A stretch of 64,000 nucleotides of DNA from Pseudomonadota bacterium (GTDB lineage Bacteria; Pseudomonadota; Gammaproteobacteria; Burkholderiales; Burkholderiaceae_F), in contig JAKAFN010000004.1 of the NCBI GenBank assembly GCA_021825945.1, positions 114,541 to 178,540 on the forward strand. Reading direction: 5' to 3'. The position numbers were made by a program, and so were the translations under genes. The notes under the pieces were generated by a model, which saw only the letters and a program-made list of their open reading frames with translations, was not told the DNA's origin and did no database searches. Shown one piece after another: positions 45,294 through 54,746 of this stretch. Numbering within the stretch: position 1 is the stretch's first letter; each line of letters begins with the position of its first letter.

Positions 45294-46583
45294 TCAGCGA
45301 TCTTCGACCAGGAAACCTGCGGTTCCGGAGCCGGTTTCGTACACGAAGACGCTGTACACCGATCCGGCGACGAAGTTTGTCGTGGAACTGGGCAGGGAAA
45401 TCACGGTGGAACCGACCAACGAAATCGACTCCGAAGTCGACGGCGTGATGCCGACATATGACGATGCCGCGGCCGTCGTAGCGTAGGTTGCAGAGGTCGT
45501 GAAGGTCGCGTTCAGGTACAGATTGACCGTTCCGCTGCTCGGAGCCGCGTTCACGACCCGAATGTTCGCAACGCTATTGCCCGGATACCCGTTATCGTCC
45601 GCGAACAGGGCTGCGGTCGGCGTCGATCCGTAGACGACGAGCGTATAGTCGCTCCCCGCCGTCAGGGTCGTCGTCGGTGGCGTCACCGTCGTATTCGTTG
45701 CCACCGTGATGCTGGTCAGCGGGCCGCCCGCGGGAACCAGGGAATACGGTCCGACGTAGGGCGCGTTGGACGCGACCACCGCGGTTGTCCCCACGGTCGC
45801 CGCAACGGGCGTATTCGCCGTCGGCAATTCGGCCGCGATCCGCACCCGGGCGTAATTCATCGCCATCGAGGTGGCCGTGCCGCCCTGGACGATCAGCATG
45901 CCATTCACGAGGCCGCCGCCCGACGTCGGCGTGAACGCCACCACCTCGGCCTGGCCACCCGCGAGATTCACCGATTCGTTGATGAACCGGATATCGGCCG
46001 GGTTGTTGGGCTTGGTCGCGATGATCGTGTAGTTCCCCGCCGGCTCGGTCACCGGCAGCGACTGCCCCGTGACCCCCCCGAACACCGGCTGCACCCCGGC
46101 CGGAACGCTCGCCGTGTTCTGCGGCAGAACGTAGACGTCGAGCGGACCGGCATCGACCGAGAAATTGGCGAATCCAACCGTCGACTGCCCGGCCGACGGG
46201 ATACCGAGATTGTCGGTCAGATACCCCATCGCCACGGTGGTGCCGAGGGTGTAGGCGACGATGGTGTAGCTCTCCCCGGTCCCCAGATTGACGGTGAGCG
46301 GCGTACCGGAACTCAGCGTATTGGTCTCGTCGGTCACCGACGCCGCATAGGTGCTGGGGTTCTGCGACACATATGCGCTCGCGCTTCCCACCGTGATCCC
46401 CGTCACCGCCGGCGTTCCGCTCAGGCTGAGGTCGAGCACGGGGCTCGTCGCCGCCGCCGTCGTGGCATTGACCAATCGCACGCTCGTGGGCGCAACACTG
46501 CTGCCACTGCTGCTGCAGGCACCAAGCATGCCCGCGAACACCACCAATGCGGCGGACAAGCCAATTTGGGAAAAGGATCGCAT
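45294..46583 (-). CDS. DUF4397-type lipoprotein with repeated beta domains
   Basis: A 429-residue exported protein. The N-terminus has a lipobox (FAGMLGAC), so Cys23 is likely lipidated. The mature part is rich in Thr, Ser, Ala and Val and shows at least two DUF4397-like modules: RLVNATTA ... YTIVAYTLGTT and, later, IRVVNAAPSSGTVNLYL ... YSVFVYETGS. A middle copy begins near VGFANFSVDAGPLDVYV. It is probably surface- or periplasm-facing. No partner gene is obvious. It lies between pseudoazurin (convergent) and a LuxR-type regulator. Confidence 0.8.
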   Translation of the reverse strand: MRSFSQIGLSAALVVFAGMLGACSSSGSSVAPTSVRLVNATTAAATSPVLDLSLSGTPAVTGITVGSASAYVSQNPSTYAASVTDETNTLSSGTPLTVNLGTGESYTIVAYTLGTTVAMGYLTDNLGIPSAGQSTVGFANFSVDAGPLDVYVLPQNTASVPAGVQPVFGGVTGQSLPVTEPAGNYTIIATKPNNPADIRFINESVNLAGGQAEVVAFTPTSGGGLVNGMLIVQGGTATSMAMNYARVRIAAELPTANTPVAATVGTTAVVASNAPYVGPYSLVPAGGPLTSITVATNTTVTPPTTTLTAGSDYTLVVYGSTPTAALFADDNGYPGNSVANIRVVNAAPSSGTVNLYLNATFTTSATYATTAAASSYVGITPSTSESISLVGSTVISLPSSTTNFVAGSVYSVFVYETGSGTAGFLVEDR

Positions 46584-46747
46584 CTTTGACGGTTCTACGA
46601 GTTATGGAAACTGTCGGAACGCCGACAGGAACCGCAGCGTGCCGCCGCGGTGCAAACCCGCGACTATACGCCACGCGGACAATCGATGGCGACCGATCGG
46701 TGACAAGGCCAGCGGCACGCGTGCGCGTACACGCCCCGACCGGAGAC

Positions 46748-47008
46748 TCAGCCCAGAATCCCGATCCGGATCGCCTTCACGACCGCCTGGATCTTGTTCG
46801 CACACCCGAGCTTGTGGCTGGCCGCCTGCAGGTGCCAGTTGGCCGTTCGCTCCGAGATCTGCAGGATGCGGCCCACCTCCCAGGCCGTCTTGCCTTCCGC
46901 CGTCCAGCGCAGACACTCGGTTTCCCGCGCCGTCAAGGCCGGCGATTCCGTACCGGCCGCGGAGGGAGGAGAAACCGCATGCGGCAACCCGTTTTTGAAG
47001 ATCCGCAT
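46748..47008 (-). CDS. Short LuxR-type HTH protein without sensor domain
   Basis: An ~86-residue product that is almost only a LuxR/GerE DNA-binding domain: LTARETECLRWTAEGKTAWE, then VGRILQISERTANWHLQAAS, then KLGCANKIQAVVKAIRIGIL. This pattern, with WTAEGKTAWEVG, is that of quorum-sensing LuxR proteins, yet no autoinducer-binding region precedes it; tRNA-Arg lies 245 bases upstream. It may be a domain-only regulator, or the remnant of a longer LuxR gene. A GTG at 47077 would add 23 residues. No luxI-type gene is in the window. Confidence 0.6.
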   Translation of the reverse strand: MRIFKNGLPHAVSPPSAAGTESPALTARETECLRWTAEGKTAWEVGRILQISERTANWHLQAASHKLGCANKIQAVVKAIRIGILG

Positions 47009-47253
47009 CTTGCATTCGCCCTGGCACGAGAACGCCGGGAACCGGGAGCACGGCGCGTCGGCCGCCCTCCCCCGCACTTCGAACCCGGGCAGCGTTTTTA
47101 CACACCCTGCGCCCGCCGGACAATCCGCTGAACCGCCGTCCTGCGTCCTGGGGATCCCCTACGCGGCTTGTCGAGGGCATTCCCGGGCCATGAGGTTCCG
47201 GATTCTGCGACGCCTGGAAGGCGATTTCGATTTCGTGTAGCATTCACGGTTCT

Positions 47254-47330
47254 GCGCCCGTAGCTCAGTTGGATAGAGTACCTGGCTACGAACCAGGGGG
47301 TCGTGGGTTCGAATCCTGCCGGGCGCGCCA
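47254..47330 (+). tRNA. tRNA-Arg (ACG)
   Basis: A full cloverleaf of 77 bases with encoded CCA. The acceptor stem GCGCCCG pairs with CGGGCGC, the D-loop has AGCTCAGTTGGATAGAG, the anticodon stem CCTGG/CCAGG encloses CTACGAA with anticodon ACG, and the T-loop reads GGTTCGAATCC. ACG is usually edited to ICG by TadA. A strong terminator follows 16 bases after the CCA. Confidence 0.97.
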
Positions 47331-47345
47331 AATATCGATGGATAA

Positions 47346-47384
47346 ACAAGGGGTTGTCGGAAACGACAACCCCTTGTCGTTTTT
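47346..47384 (+). terminator. Terminator after tRNA-Arg
   Basis: ACAAGGGGTTGTCG and CGACAACCCCTTGT form a perfect 14-base stem around GAAA, followed by CGTTTTTA. It is a textbook rho-independent terminator for the tRNA gene. Read on the other strand it has only a short A-rich tail. Confidence 0.9.
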
Positions 47385-47425
47385 ATGGTCGTTCCATAAC
47401 CGGGGCACTGTGCCCATCGGCGATG

Positions 47426-48385
47426 TCATTCGATGCGCGGTTCGACCCGAACCCGCACCGCCAGCCGGTGCTCCGCGTCGGGGGCGACCGTCACGCAGTC
47501 CTCCAGTGCGTTGGCGGTCTCCACGCACAGCATCTCGCGCCAGCCTGCATCCGCGCCCTGCGCACCCGACCCCAGGTCGCCGAGTTTCCCGGCCTTCTCC
47601 GCCCATGGGGTCCAGACGACGGTCGAGGCGCTCGCGCTCTTTTGCACCACGATGCGCCGTCCCAGTACCGGATCGTCGATGACGCACGACGCGGCGCGAT
47701 CGCGGTAGACGCGATCGGTTTCGCCCACGAACCGCACGGCGCCCTCCTGACGCCGACGCGCCTCCGGCCCGACCTTGTCGACGTATTCGCAGCCGTCGAG
47801 CCCGATCACTTGCGCCTGGCCGATGTCTCCCACGCGGAAATAGGTATGCAGCGCCTCGCCGACCCGGAACGGCGCGGCTCCACGATTGCGCGTGACCAGT
47901 TCGATCGAAAGCGTGTCGCCGAACGTCGCGTGCAGCGCGAGCTCCCAATGATTCGGCCAGGCCGCACGCACCGCGTCGAAGCCCGGGAGATCGGATCGTT
48001 CCAGCGTGCGCGGATCGAGGTGAAGCACCACGCGCACGGCGCCGTCGGCGAGCGCCGCGACATCGACGAGATCCCATACGAGGTTGCGCGCGAACCCATG
48101 GGCGGGAAGCCCCGGCTGCGCATGAGGTCCGAACCAGGGCCAACACACCGGAATCCCGCCGCGCACGGACTTGGCGGGCGCGAACCGCGCGCCGTTCGAC
48201 TGCCATACGACCTCGCGGATCTGGCCGCGCGGCGTCCAGGTGAGGATCTGCGCGCCTTGCAGACACAGGCTTGCCGATGCCGCCGGCGCATCGATATCGA
48301 GGACCGTCAGCGCGCCCGCTTCGTCGCGAAACCGCAACGCGCCGACCGACGCGAATCGACGACCCAGTTCCTGTGCGTTCTGCAT
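47426..48385 (-). CDS. Glucose-6-phosphate 1-epimerase-like (YeaD family) aldose epimerase
   Basis: A 319-residue galactose-mutarotase-fold protein of the YeaD type, expected to interconvert anomers of hexose-6-phosphates. Family marks are QGAQILTWTP, KSVRGGIPVCWPWFGPH, PAHGFARN, the active-site EALHTYFRVGD with catalytic His, LDGCEYVDKV and a C-terminal MLCVETAN with the catalytic Glu. It is soluble, with no signal. It is followed by ubiA on the same strand, 72 bases away. Confidence 0.9.
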   Translation of the reverse strand: MQNAQELGRRFASVGALRFRDEAGALTVLDIDAPAASASLCLQGAQILTWTPRGQIREVVWQSNGARFAPAKSVRGGIPVCWPWFGPHAQPGLPAHGFARNLVWDLVDVAALADGAVRVVLHLDPRTLERSDLPGFDAVRAAWPNHWELALHATFGDTLSIELVTRNRGAAPFRVGEALHTYFRVGDIGQAQVIGLDGCEYVDKVGPEARRRQEGAVRFVGETDRVYRDRAASCVIDDPVLGRRIVVQKSASASTVVWTPWAEKAGKLGDLGSGAQGADAGWREMLCVETANALEDCVTVAPDAEHRLAVRVRVEPRIE

Positions 48386-48457
48386 GCCCTTTTCCCCTCG
48401 TCTGGATGCGCCGCCGACCGCGGCCCGGCGAAGGATACCGGCTTCGGCGACGACGAG

Positions 48458-49372
48458 TCAGCGCAATGCGAAATCGGCAGCGATTCCGGCGAAGATGCAC
48501 AAGCCCAGCCAATGGTTGTGTCGGAACGCGCGAAAGCACTGCATGCGGTCGCGTCCGCGGATCCAGGCGAGATGCAGCACCGCGCAGCCCGCGGCGGCGG
48601 CCCACCCGACGTAGAAGACCGGCCCCAGGCCGACGACGTGCGCGGCCGCGGCCAGCATCGCCAGATAACCGCCATAGCAGACACCGATCGCCGGCACGTC
48701 GGCCCGGCCGAAAAAAATCGCCGATGAGCGCACGCCGATGCGCAGGTCGTCGTCGCGGTCGACCATCGCGTATTCGGTGTCGTAGGCGATCACCCAGAGC
48801 AGGTTGGCGATCAGCAACCACCATCCGAGCGCCGGCACCCGTCCCTGCACGGCGGCGAACGCCATCGGGATGCCAAACGAGAAGGCGATTCCCAGATAGG
48901 CCTGCGGCATGGGGAAAAACCGCTTGAAATAGGGATAGGTCGCCGCCACCCCGACCGCCACCCAGGCCAAGGGCAGCACGGCGCGGTCGAGAAACGGCAG
49001 CGAGATGGCGGCGGCAGCGAGCGCCAGGACCGCGGCCACCACCAACGCCTCGCGCACCGAAATGACGCCGCGCGCAAGCACCCGGTCGGCGGTGCGTTTG
49101 ACCTGGCCGTCGAAATCGCGGTCCGCAATGTCGTTGACCGCGCAACCCGCCGACCGCATCAATACCGTACCGGCCGAAAAAATCGCCACCAGGGCCCAGC
49201 CGGGCCAGCCGCGGGCCGCGATCCACAATGCGTCGAGCGTCGGCCACAACAGCAGCAGGCTGCCGATCGGCTTGTCGAGCCGGGTCAAGCGCCCATACGC
49301 CGCCAGCCGCGCAAGCGGCTGCATCCGCCGGTCGGAGCCCGGCAAGGTCGATGCGGTGTCCCCCGAACTCAT
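48458..49372 (-). CDS. ubiA: 4-hydroxybenzoate polyprenyltransferase
   Basis: Inner-membrane prenyltransferase of ubiquinone synthesis, with about nine helices in 304 residues. Both metal-diphosphate motifs are present: [23 protein letters not shown] (here with NDxxDxxxD) and [12 protein letters not shown]. The start at 49372 overlaps the oxyR stop by four bases (ATGA), so OxyR and UbiA are translationally linked. It follows the order recG-oxyR-ubiA seen in other betaproteobacteria. Confidence 0.94.
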   Translation of the reverse strand: MSSGDTASTLPGSDRRMQPLARLAAYGRLTRLDKPIGSLLLLWPTLDALWIAARGWPGWALVAIFSAGTVLMRSAGCAVNDIADRDFDGQVKRTADRVLARGVISVREALVVAAVLALAAAAISLPFLDRAVLPLAWVAVGVAATYPYFKRFFPMPQAYLGIAFSFGIPMAFAAVQGRVPALGWWLLIANLLWVIAYDTEYAMVDRDDDLRIGVRSSAIFFGRADVPAIGVCYGGYLAMLAAAAHVVGLGPVFYVGWAAAAGCAVLHLAWIRGRDRMQCFRAFRHNHWLGLCIFAGIAADFALR

Positions 49373-50304
49373 GCCGGCAACCCGTCGTCGATCGGGTTCG
49401 CGCCCGGCAACGCACAGCGCTCGACCGCACCACATAGCGCTTCGATCGCACCGATCCGCGGGAAACTCTTGCGCCATGCCAGCACCACGCGCCGCTGCGG
49501 CACGGGGGCGCAAAACGGCACATAGGCAAGCAGCGAACCGCGTACCGGACGCTCCGGGACGCTGGTCTGCGGCAACACCGTGACGCCGATCCCCGATGCC
49601 ACCATCTGGCGAATCGTCTCCAGCGAAGACCCTTCCAACGGTCGCCGGGTTCCATCGGCCGTGCCCCGATCCAGTTCCGGGCAGGCGGCGAGTACCTGAT
49701 CGCGGAAACAATGGCCGCTGCCCAGCAGCAGCGTCGTCTGGCCGGCCAATTCCGCCATCGCAACCGCCTTGCGCCGCGCCCAGGCATGGCCCCGCGGCAC
49801 CGCAGCAACGAACGGTTCGTCATACAGCGGCCGGATCGCCAGCCCCGCCTCCGGTAGCGGCAGTGCGAGCACCGCGGCGTCGATCTCGCCGTTGCGCAAC
49901 ATCTCCAGCAGGCGGGCGGTGAAGTTCTCGGCCAGGAACAGCGGCATCTGCGGCGCGTCCTGCTGCAACTGCCGGACCAGCGCCGGCAGTAGATACGGCC
50001 CGATCGTGTAGATCGCCCCCAGGCGCAGCGGCCCGACCAGCGGGTCGCGACCCTGGCGCGCGATCTCGGCGATGCCCGCGGCCTGTTCGAGGACGCGCTG
50101 CGCCTGGACGACGACACGCTCCCCGATCTCGGTCAGGCGCACTTCCGCCGTGCCGCGCTCGAACAGGCGTACGCCCAGTTCCTCTTCGAGTTTGCGAATC
50201 GCCACCGAGACGCTGGGCTGTGTGGCATGGCAGGCCTCCGCCGCGCGGCCGAAGTGGCGTTCCCGCGCGAGCGCAACGAGGTAGCGAAGTTCCGTCAGGG
50301 TCAT
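49369..50304 (-). CDS. oxyR: Peroxide-sensing regulator OxyR
   Basis: LysR-type regulator of 311 residues. Its redox cysteine pair is kept: [12 protein letters not shown] has the C-x8-C spacing of OxyR Cys199 and Cys208, which form the disulfide switch. The DNA-binding part starts [20 protein letters not shown], with [17 protein letters not shown] for the recognition helix. Other peroxide-related genes in the window (sodB, peroxiredoxin) are not adjacent. It lies between recG and ubiA in the same leftward unit, with only 19 bases before recG. Confidence 0.95.
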   Translation of the reverse strand: MTLTELRYLVALARERHFGRAAEACHATQPSVSVAIRKLEEELGVRLFERGTAEVRLTEIGERVVVQAQRVLEQAAGIAEIARQGRDPLVGPLRLGAIYTIGPYLLPALVRQLQQDAPQMPLFLAENFTARLLEMLRNGEIDAAVLALPLPEAGLAIRPLYDEPFVAAVPRGHAWARRKAVAMAELAGQTTLLLGSGHCFRDQVLAACPELDRGTADGTRRPLEGSSLETIRQMVASGIGVTVLPQTSVPERPVRGSLLAYVPFCAPVPQRRVVLAWRKSFPRIGAIEALCGAVERCALPGANPIDDGLPA

Positions 50305-50323
50305 CGTGCAAGTGTATGGCGAT

Positions 50324-52369
50324 TCACGCCCCGAAATATGCGGCAGCGCCCGCGAACCAGCGATCGACGATCGCCGCCGCCGCACGCTCGTCCTCCTGCA
50401 GCAACCGATCCGCTTCGGCCCGCGCGATGTCCAACAAATCGACGTCTCGCTCGACGTCGGCGACCCGCAGCATCGGCAGTCCCCACTGGCGCGCGCCGAG
50501 CAATTCCCCCGGACCACGCAGGCGCAGGTCGGCGCCGGCGATCTCGAACCCGTCCGTGCTCTCGTAGAGGATCTTGAGGCGGGCGCGCGCGGTTTCCGAC
50601 AGGGGTTCGTCGAACAGCAGCACGCAGGCGCTTTCGACGGCGCCACGGCCGACGCGGCCGCGCAGCTGATGGAGCGTCGCGAGACCGAACCGCTGCGCGT
50701 GCTCGATCACCATCAGACTGGCATTGGGCACGTCGATGCCCACCTCGATCACGGTGGTCGCCACCAGCACATCGATCGCCCCGGCGGCAAAGGAATCCAT
50801 CACCGCCGTCTTCTCCACGGCCGCCATCTGGCCATGGAGTAGACCGATGCGCAAATCGGGCAGCGCCGCCCGCGTCTCTTCGACCATACGCACGGCGGCG
50901 GTCGCGTCGATTTCGTCGCTCTCCTCGACCAACGGACATACCCAGTACGCCTGGCGTCCGCGCGCCACCTCCGCGCGGATCCGCGCCAGCACTTCGTCGC
51001 GGCGCGATCCCGCCACCAGTTTGGTCCGCACCGGACTGCGGCCCGGCGGCAGCGTCCGGATGACCGATACGTCGAGATCCGCGAAATAGCTCATCGCAAG
51101 CGTGCGCGGAATGGGCGTCGCGCTCAACATCAAGCGATGCGGCACGCAGGCACCGTCCTGGCGCAAGGCCAGACGCTGCGCCACGCCGAACCGGTGCTGT
51201 TCGTCGACGACTGCCAGTGCGAGATTCGCGAACCGGACCGAGTCCTGGATGAGGGCATGAGTGCCGACGACCACCCCGGCGACGCCGGACTCGATCGCCG
51301 CCAGCGCATCCCGGCGCATCCCCTCGCGCAAGCGTCCCGTCAGCCAGACCACCTGCACCCCCAGCGGCGTCAGCAGCGCACCAAGGCGCCGGAAATGCTG
51401 CTCGGCCAGGATCTCGGTCGGCGCCATGATCGCCGCCTGCGCCCCCGCCTCCACCGCCCGCGCGGCAGCCAGCGCCGCCACCACGGTCTTGCCGCTCCCG
51501 ACATCGCCCTGAAGCAGCCGATTCATCGGTACGACGGCGGCGAGATCGCGCTCGATCTCCGCCCAGGCCCCGCGCTGATCGACCGTCAACGCGAACGGCA
51601 ACCGCGCCAGCAACGCGTCGACCAGTCGCCCGTCGCCCGCCAAGGGCGGGCCGGTCTCCTTGCGCCGCTGCGCCCGGGCACGCCGCAGCGCCAGTTGCTG
51701 CGCCAGCAGCTCATCGAATCGCAGGCGCCGCCATGCCGGCGCCAGCAGGCCATCGAGTTCGGCCAGGCTTGCAACCGGCGGCGGCTCATGCAACAGGCAC
51801 AGTGCCGATCCCAGATCGGGCAGCGCCAGGCGTTCCCGCAGCGCGCCCGGCAGCGCGTCGGGAAAGCCCGCCTCCCGGCACCGCATGGCGACCATCGCCT
51901 TGGCGATGCGTCGGCGCAACAGTGCCTGCGACACGCCCTCGCTCGCCGGATATACCGGGGTCAGCCGATCCGGAAGCGGGGTTTGCCGATCGCACAGCGT
52001 GACGCGGGGGTGGACCATTTCGATCGCCCCCTTCCAGCCCTCCCGGATCAAGCCCGCCGCGCGCACCCGGCGCCCGACCGTCAGGCGGGTACGCTGCGAC
52101 GAAAAGAAATGCAACCACCGCAGCGACAGTTCGGCGCGTTCGTCGCGCAATCGCACCACGAACTGCGGGCGCCCCGCGCGGCGCAACTGCGCGTCGACGA
52201 TTTCGCCCTCCACCTGCACCCACTCGCCCGGCGCGGCGGTGTCGATCGGCGCGATGCGCGTCTCGTCGAGGTAGCGCAGCGGCAGATGCAGCAGGAAATC
52301 CCAATCGCCGCGCAAGCCCATGCGCGTCAGGCCATCGGGCTTCCTCCCGGATACCGTCTCAGTCCGCAC
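50324..52369 (-). CDS. recG: ATP-dependent DNA helicase RecG
   Basis: Branch-migration helicase that rescues stalled replication forks. The 681-residue product has the wedge domain near the start, Walker A GDVGSGKTVVAALAA, the AVVDEQHRFGV motif II and the LMLSATPIPRTL motif III. It also has the later motifs (VIEVGIDVPNASLMVIEHAQRFGLATLHQLRGRVGRG, split over normal spacing). The conserved part begins GLRGDWDFLLHLPLRYLDET, so a GTG at 52369, overlapping the ridA stop by 11 bases, is the likely start. Confidence 0.93.
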   Translation of the reverse strand: MRTETVSGRKPDGLTRMGLRGDWDFLLHLPLRYLDETRIAPIDTAAPGEWVQVEGEIVDAQLRRAGRPQFVVRLRDERAELSLRWLHFFSSQRTRLTVGRRVRAAGLIREGWKGAIEMVHPRVTLCDRQTPLPDRLTPVYPASEGVSQALLRRRIAKAMVAMRCREAGFPDALPGALRERLALPDLGSALCLLHEPPPVASLAELDGLLAPAWRRLRFDELLAQQLALRRARAQRRKETGPPLAGDGRLVDALLARLPFALTVDQRGAWAEIERDLAAVVPMNRLLQGDVGSGKTVVAALAAARAVEAGAQAAIMAPTEILAEQHFRRLGALLTPLGVQVVWLTGRLREGMRRDALAAIESGVAGVVVGTHALIQDSVRFANLALAVVDEQHRFGVAQRLALRQDGACVPHRLMLSATPIPRTLAMSYFADLDVSVIRTLPPGRSPVRTKLVAGSRRDEVLARIRAEVARGRQAYWVCPLVEESDEIDATAAVRMVEETRAALPDLRIGLLHGQMAAVEKTAVMDSFAAGAIDVLVATTVIEVGIDVPNASLMVIEHAQRFGLATLHQLRGRVGRGAVESACVLLFDEPLSETARARLKILYESTDGFEIAGADLRLRGPGELLGARQWGLPMLRVADVERDVDLLDIARAEADRLLQEDERAAAAIVDRWFAGAAAYFGA

Positions 52370-52745
52370 GCAGAACCAGGATCGCCTCGACCTCGAACTG
52401 AGCGCCGCGGGGCAGACTCGCAACGCCGACCGTCGAGCGGGCCGGGTGCGGCGCGGCAACGAGTTCGGCCATGATCGCGTTGGCGGCGGCGAACCGGCCA
52501 AGGTCGGTCAGGAAGAGCGTGAACTTGACGACGTCCGCCAGACTGCCGCCCGCCGCGCGCGCCACCGCAGACAGATTCGCGAATGCCTGCCGCACCTGCG
52601 CCTCGAAATCCCCCACCAGGTCGCCGGTCGTCGGATCCAACCCGATCTGGCCGGACAGAAACACCATCGACCCCGCTTTCACCGCTTGCGAGTACGGGCC
52701 GATCGCCGCTGGCGCCTCGGATGTCGCAATGATCTCCCTTTTCAT
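52359..52745 (-). CDS. ridA: RidA-family enamine/imine deaminase
   Basis: Small trimeric protein of 128 residues that clears reactive 2-aminoacrylate and similar intermediates. It has the start IIATSEAPAAIGPYSQAV, GQIGLDPTTGDLVGDF and the active-site Arg and Glu in ARSTVGVASLPRGAQFEVEAI. The start at 52745 is good by family comparison. It overlaps recG and is probably the first gene of a ridA-recG-oxyR-ubiA unit. Confidence 0.94.
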   Translation of the reverse strand: MKREIIATSEAPAAIGPYSQAVKAGSMVFLSGQIGLDPTTGDLVGDFEAQVRQAFANLSAVARAAGGSLADVVKFTLFLTDLGRFAAANAIMAELVAAPHPARSTVGVASLPRGAQFEVEAILVLRAD

Positions 52746-52930
52746 CGATCCGCTCCCTGCCTCATATCCTGAACCGGCGCGATTGTATGCCCGGCGGTAT
52801 GCCGAGGATGACGCGCCAAATGGGGATGAGGACTCGGACGAAACCGCGCCCCGAGCCGCTAAAGTCCGTTCCCGGGATGTCGAAACTTCGGAGGATGGCC
52901 GGGTTTGCGGCCGCTTCCCAGGTGCGACCG

Positions 52931-53416
52931 ATGATTCTGTTTCTGGATTTCGACGGGGTGCTTCACCCTGATCCCTGCCCCGCCGCCGACCGGCTGTTCG
53001 AAAACGCCGGTCGCCTGTCGGCGATGCTGGAGCCGTTTCCCGAAGTCGGCATCGTGCTCTCGACCTCCTGGCGCACGATCTACGCCGAACCGGAGTTGCT
53101 GCCCATGCTGCCGGAGCCGCTGCGTCGGCGGGTCGTGGGCATGACCCCCTGTTTCAGCGACTTCTCCACGGCAGCCAATCGCACCCCCTACCACCGGCAT
53201 GCCGAGTGCGCGCAGTGGCTACGCGTCCACGACATGGCCGACAGCCCCTGGGTTGCACTCGACGATCGCGCCAGCTGGTTTCCCCCCTACTGCGAGAACC
53301 TCATCGCATGCCACTCCGAACGGGGATTCGACGACGAAGTCCGCGCGCGACTGCACAGCGCGCTGACGATCGCGCGCAAGCGGATGGCCGACGACGTCGA
53401 TTTGCCGGTGCTCTGA
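52931..53416 (+). CDS. Small HAD-like hydrolase
   Basis: A 161-residue protein that begins MILFLDFDGVLHPDPCP, HAD motif I with both aspartates. It continues with motif II-like IVLSTSWRTIY and a later WVALDDRASWF that holds the acidic motif. No cap domain is evident. This is the short HAD-domain type whose substrate is not known. The ATG at 52931 is preceded by AGGT at good distance; the open frame continues upstream but lacks conserved sequence. The next plus-strand gene, a histidine kinase, begins 113 bases later. Confidence 0.8.
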   Translation: MILFLDFDGVLHPDPCPAADRLFENAGRLSAMLEPFPEVGIVLSTSWRTIYAEPELLPMLPEPLRRRVVGMTPCFSDFSTAANRTPYHRHAECAQWLRVHDMADSPWVALDDRASWFPPYCENLIACHSERGFDDEVRARLHSALTIARKRMADDVDLPVL

Positions 53417-53528
53417 CCAAAACGACATGAATTATTCTTAATGGTTGTTTCTTCACAATTTCCCGGATCGAAGGCGGACTTCCCAACCCCCATTCCCGCA
53501 AGCGCGCTTGACATCCTTCCAAAAACCG

Positions 53529-54746
53529 ATGCACGACGAGCATGGCGCTGTCGAGGCGGAGCCGGACGGCCGCCCGCCCCCGTCCGCCGACCTGCTCGCC
53601 CTGCACGCTCCGGCGCTGCTGCATGAAGCGCAAGTCGGACTGTTTGTCCTGGATGTCGTCGATCAGCGCATCCTCTATGCCAACCCGTACTTTGCCGAGC
53701 TGGTCGGCCGCAGCCCCGAAGAACTGCTGACGATCCCCGTCCTCGACATGGTGGAACCGGAGTACCGGGATCTGGTCGCGACGCGCCTGCACGAGCGGAT
53801 TGCCGGCAAGCCGGTCGCGCCGTATACCGTCATCGGTCGACGCAAGGACGGCACGAACTTCGATGCCCATATCGCAGGGCGCAGACTGGAAGTGGATGGG
53901 CGCCTGGCGCTCGTCGTCACGATCACCGATCTCAGCGATTACAACCGGGTGCTGCGCGAGACCCAGCGGATCCAGGCACAAAAGGAGGCGGCGGAAGCCG
54001 CTGCGGAAGCCAAATCCCGTTTCCTCGCGGCGGTGAACCATGATCTGCGCCAACCCCTGCATGCGATCGAGCTGATTTCCACCGCGCTGCGCCGCAATCT
54101 GGTCCATCCCGCGGCGCTGCGGCTCTGCGACCGAATCGATCAGGCCGCGACATCGATGACCGCGCTGCTCGATTCGCTGCTCGACGTCTACCGCCTCGAT
54201 TCGGGTGCGCTCCATCCGAACGTGCGGGCATTCCCGGCGGGCGACCTGTTTCGCGACCTGGGGTCCGAATTCGGCCCGATGGCGCGGGAACGCGGATTGC
54301 GCCTGCGCGTGACCCACACCGCCAAAACCGTGGTCAGTGATCCCGCCATCCTGCACCGAATTCTCGCCAACCTGGTGAACAACGCATTGCGCTATACGCG
54401 GCAGGGCAGCGTACAGATCGTCTGTCGGCGCGATGCCGCGGGCGTGCGCATCGAAGTGCGCGACAGCGGCCCGGGCATCGCACGCGACGAACACGAGCGG
54501 ATCTTCGACGAATTTACCCGCGGCACGTCGTCGGCGGATTTCCCCCCCGGAACCGGACTCGGGTTGAACATCGTATCCCGGATGGCCAGCGCCCTGCAGG
54601 CGCCGGTCGTCCTGCGCTCGGAACCGGGGCGCGGAAGCGTATTCGCCATCGTCCTGCCTCGAAGCCCGGATCTCGCGACGCCCGACGCGGACCGGCGCGC
54701 CGATCCGGCACCGGCGACCCTTTCCCGGTTCAATGAAACAGACTGA
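53529..54746 (+). CDS. Cytosolic PAS-domain histidine kinase
   Basis: A 405-residue kinase with no membrane segment. A PAS domain occupies about residues 25-145 (LFVLDVVDQRILYANPYFAELVG ... GRRKDGTNFDAHIAG). A coiled linker rich in Ala, Glu and Lys leads to the H-box RFLAAVNHDLRQPLHAIEL. The ATPase domain has N-box NLVNNALRYTR, D-box DSGPGI and G-box GTGLGLNIV. The NHDLRQPLHA form is that of DNA-binding-regulator partners in proteobacteria. Its last 17 bases overlap the convergent NarL-type regulator gene, a probable partner. Confidence 0.88.
   Translation: MHDEHGAVEAEPDGRPPPSADLLALHAPALLHEAQVGLFVLDVVDQRILYANPYFAELVGRSPEELLTIPVLDMVEPEYRDLVATRLHERIAGKPVAPYTVIGRRKDGTNFDAHIAGRRLEVDGRLALVVTITDLSDYNRVLRETQRIQAQKEAAEAAAEAKSRFLAAVNHDLRQPLHAIELISTALRRNLVHPAALRLCDRIDQAATSMTALLDSLLDVYRLDSGALHPNVRAFPAGDLFRDLGSEFGPMARERGLRLRVTHTAKTVVSDPAILHRILANLVNNALRYTRQGSVQIVCRRDAAGVRIEVRDSGPGIARDEHERIFDEFTRGTSSADFPPGTGLGLNIVSRMASALQAPVVLRSEPGRGSVFAIVLPRSPDLATPDADRRADPAPATLSRFNETD

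Noticed and set aside
47286..50117. A 943-codon minus-strand frame spanning the YeaD-like, ubiA and oxyR genes
   Set aside because: It overlaps three well-supported genes in another frame and is Arg-, Ala- and Gly-rich without any recognisable domain.
52787..52930. Longer start for the small HAD-like gene
   Set aside because: The added 48 residues show no conservation-like pattern, while the ATG at 52931 leads directly into motif I and has an AGGT sequence at good spacing.
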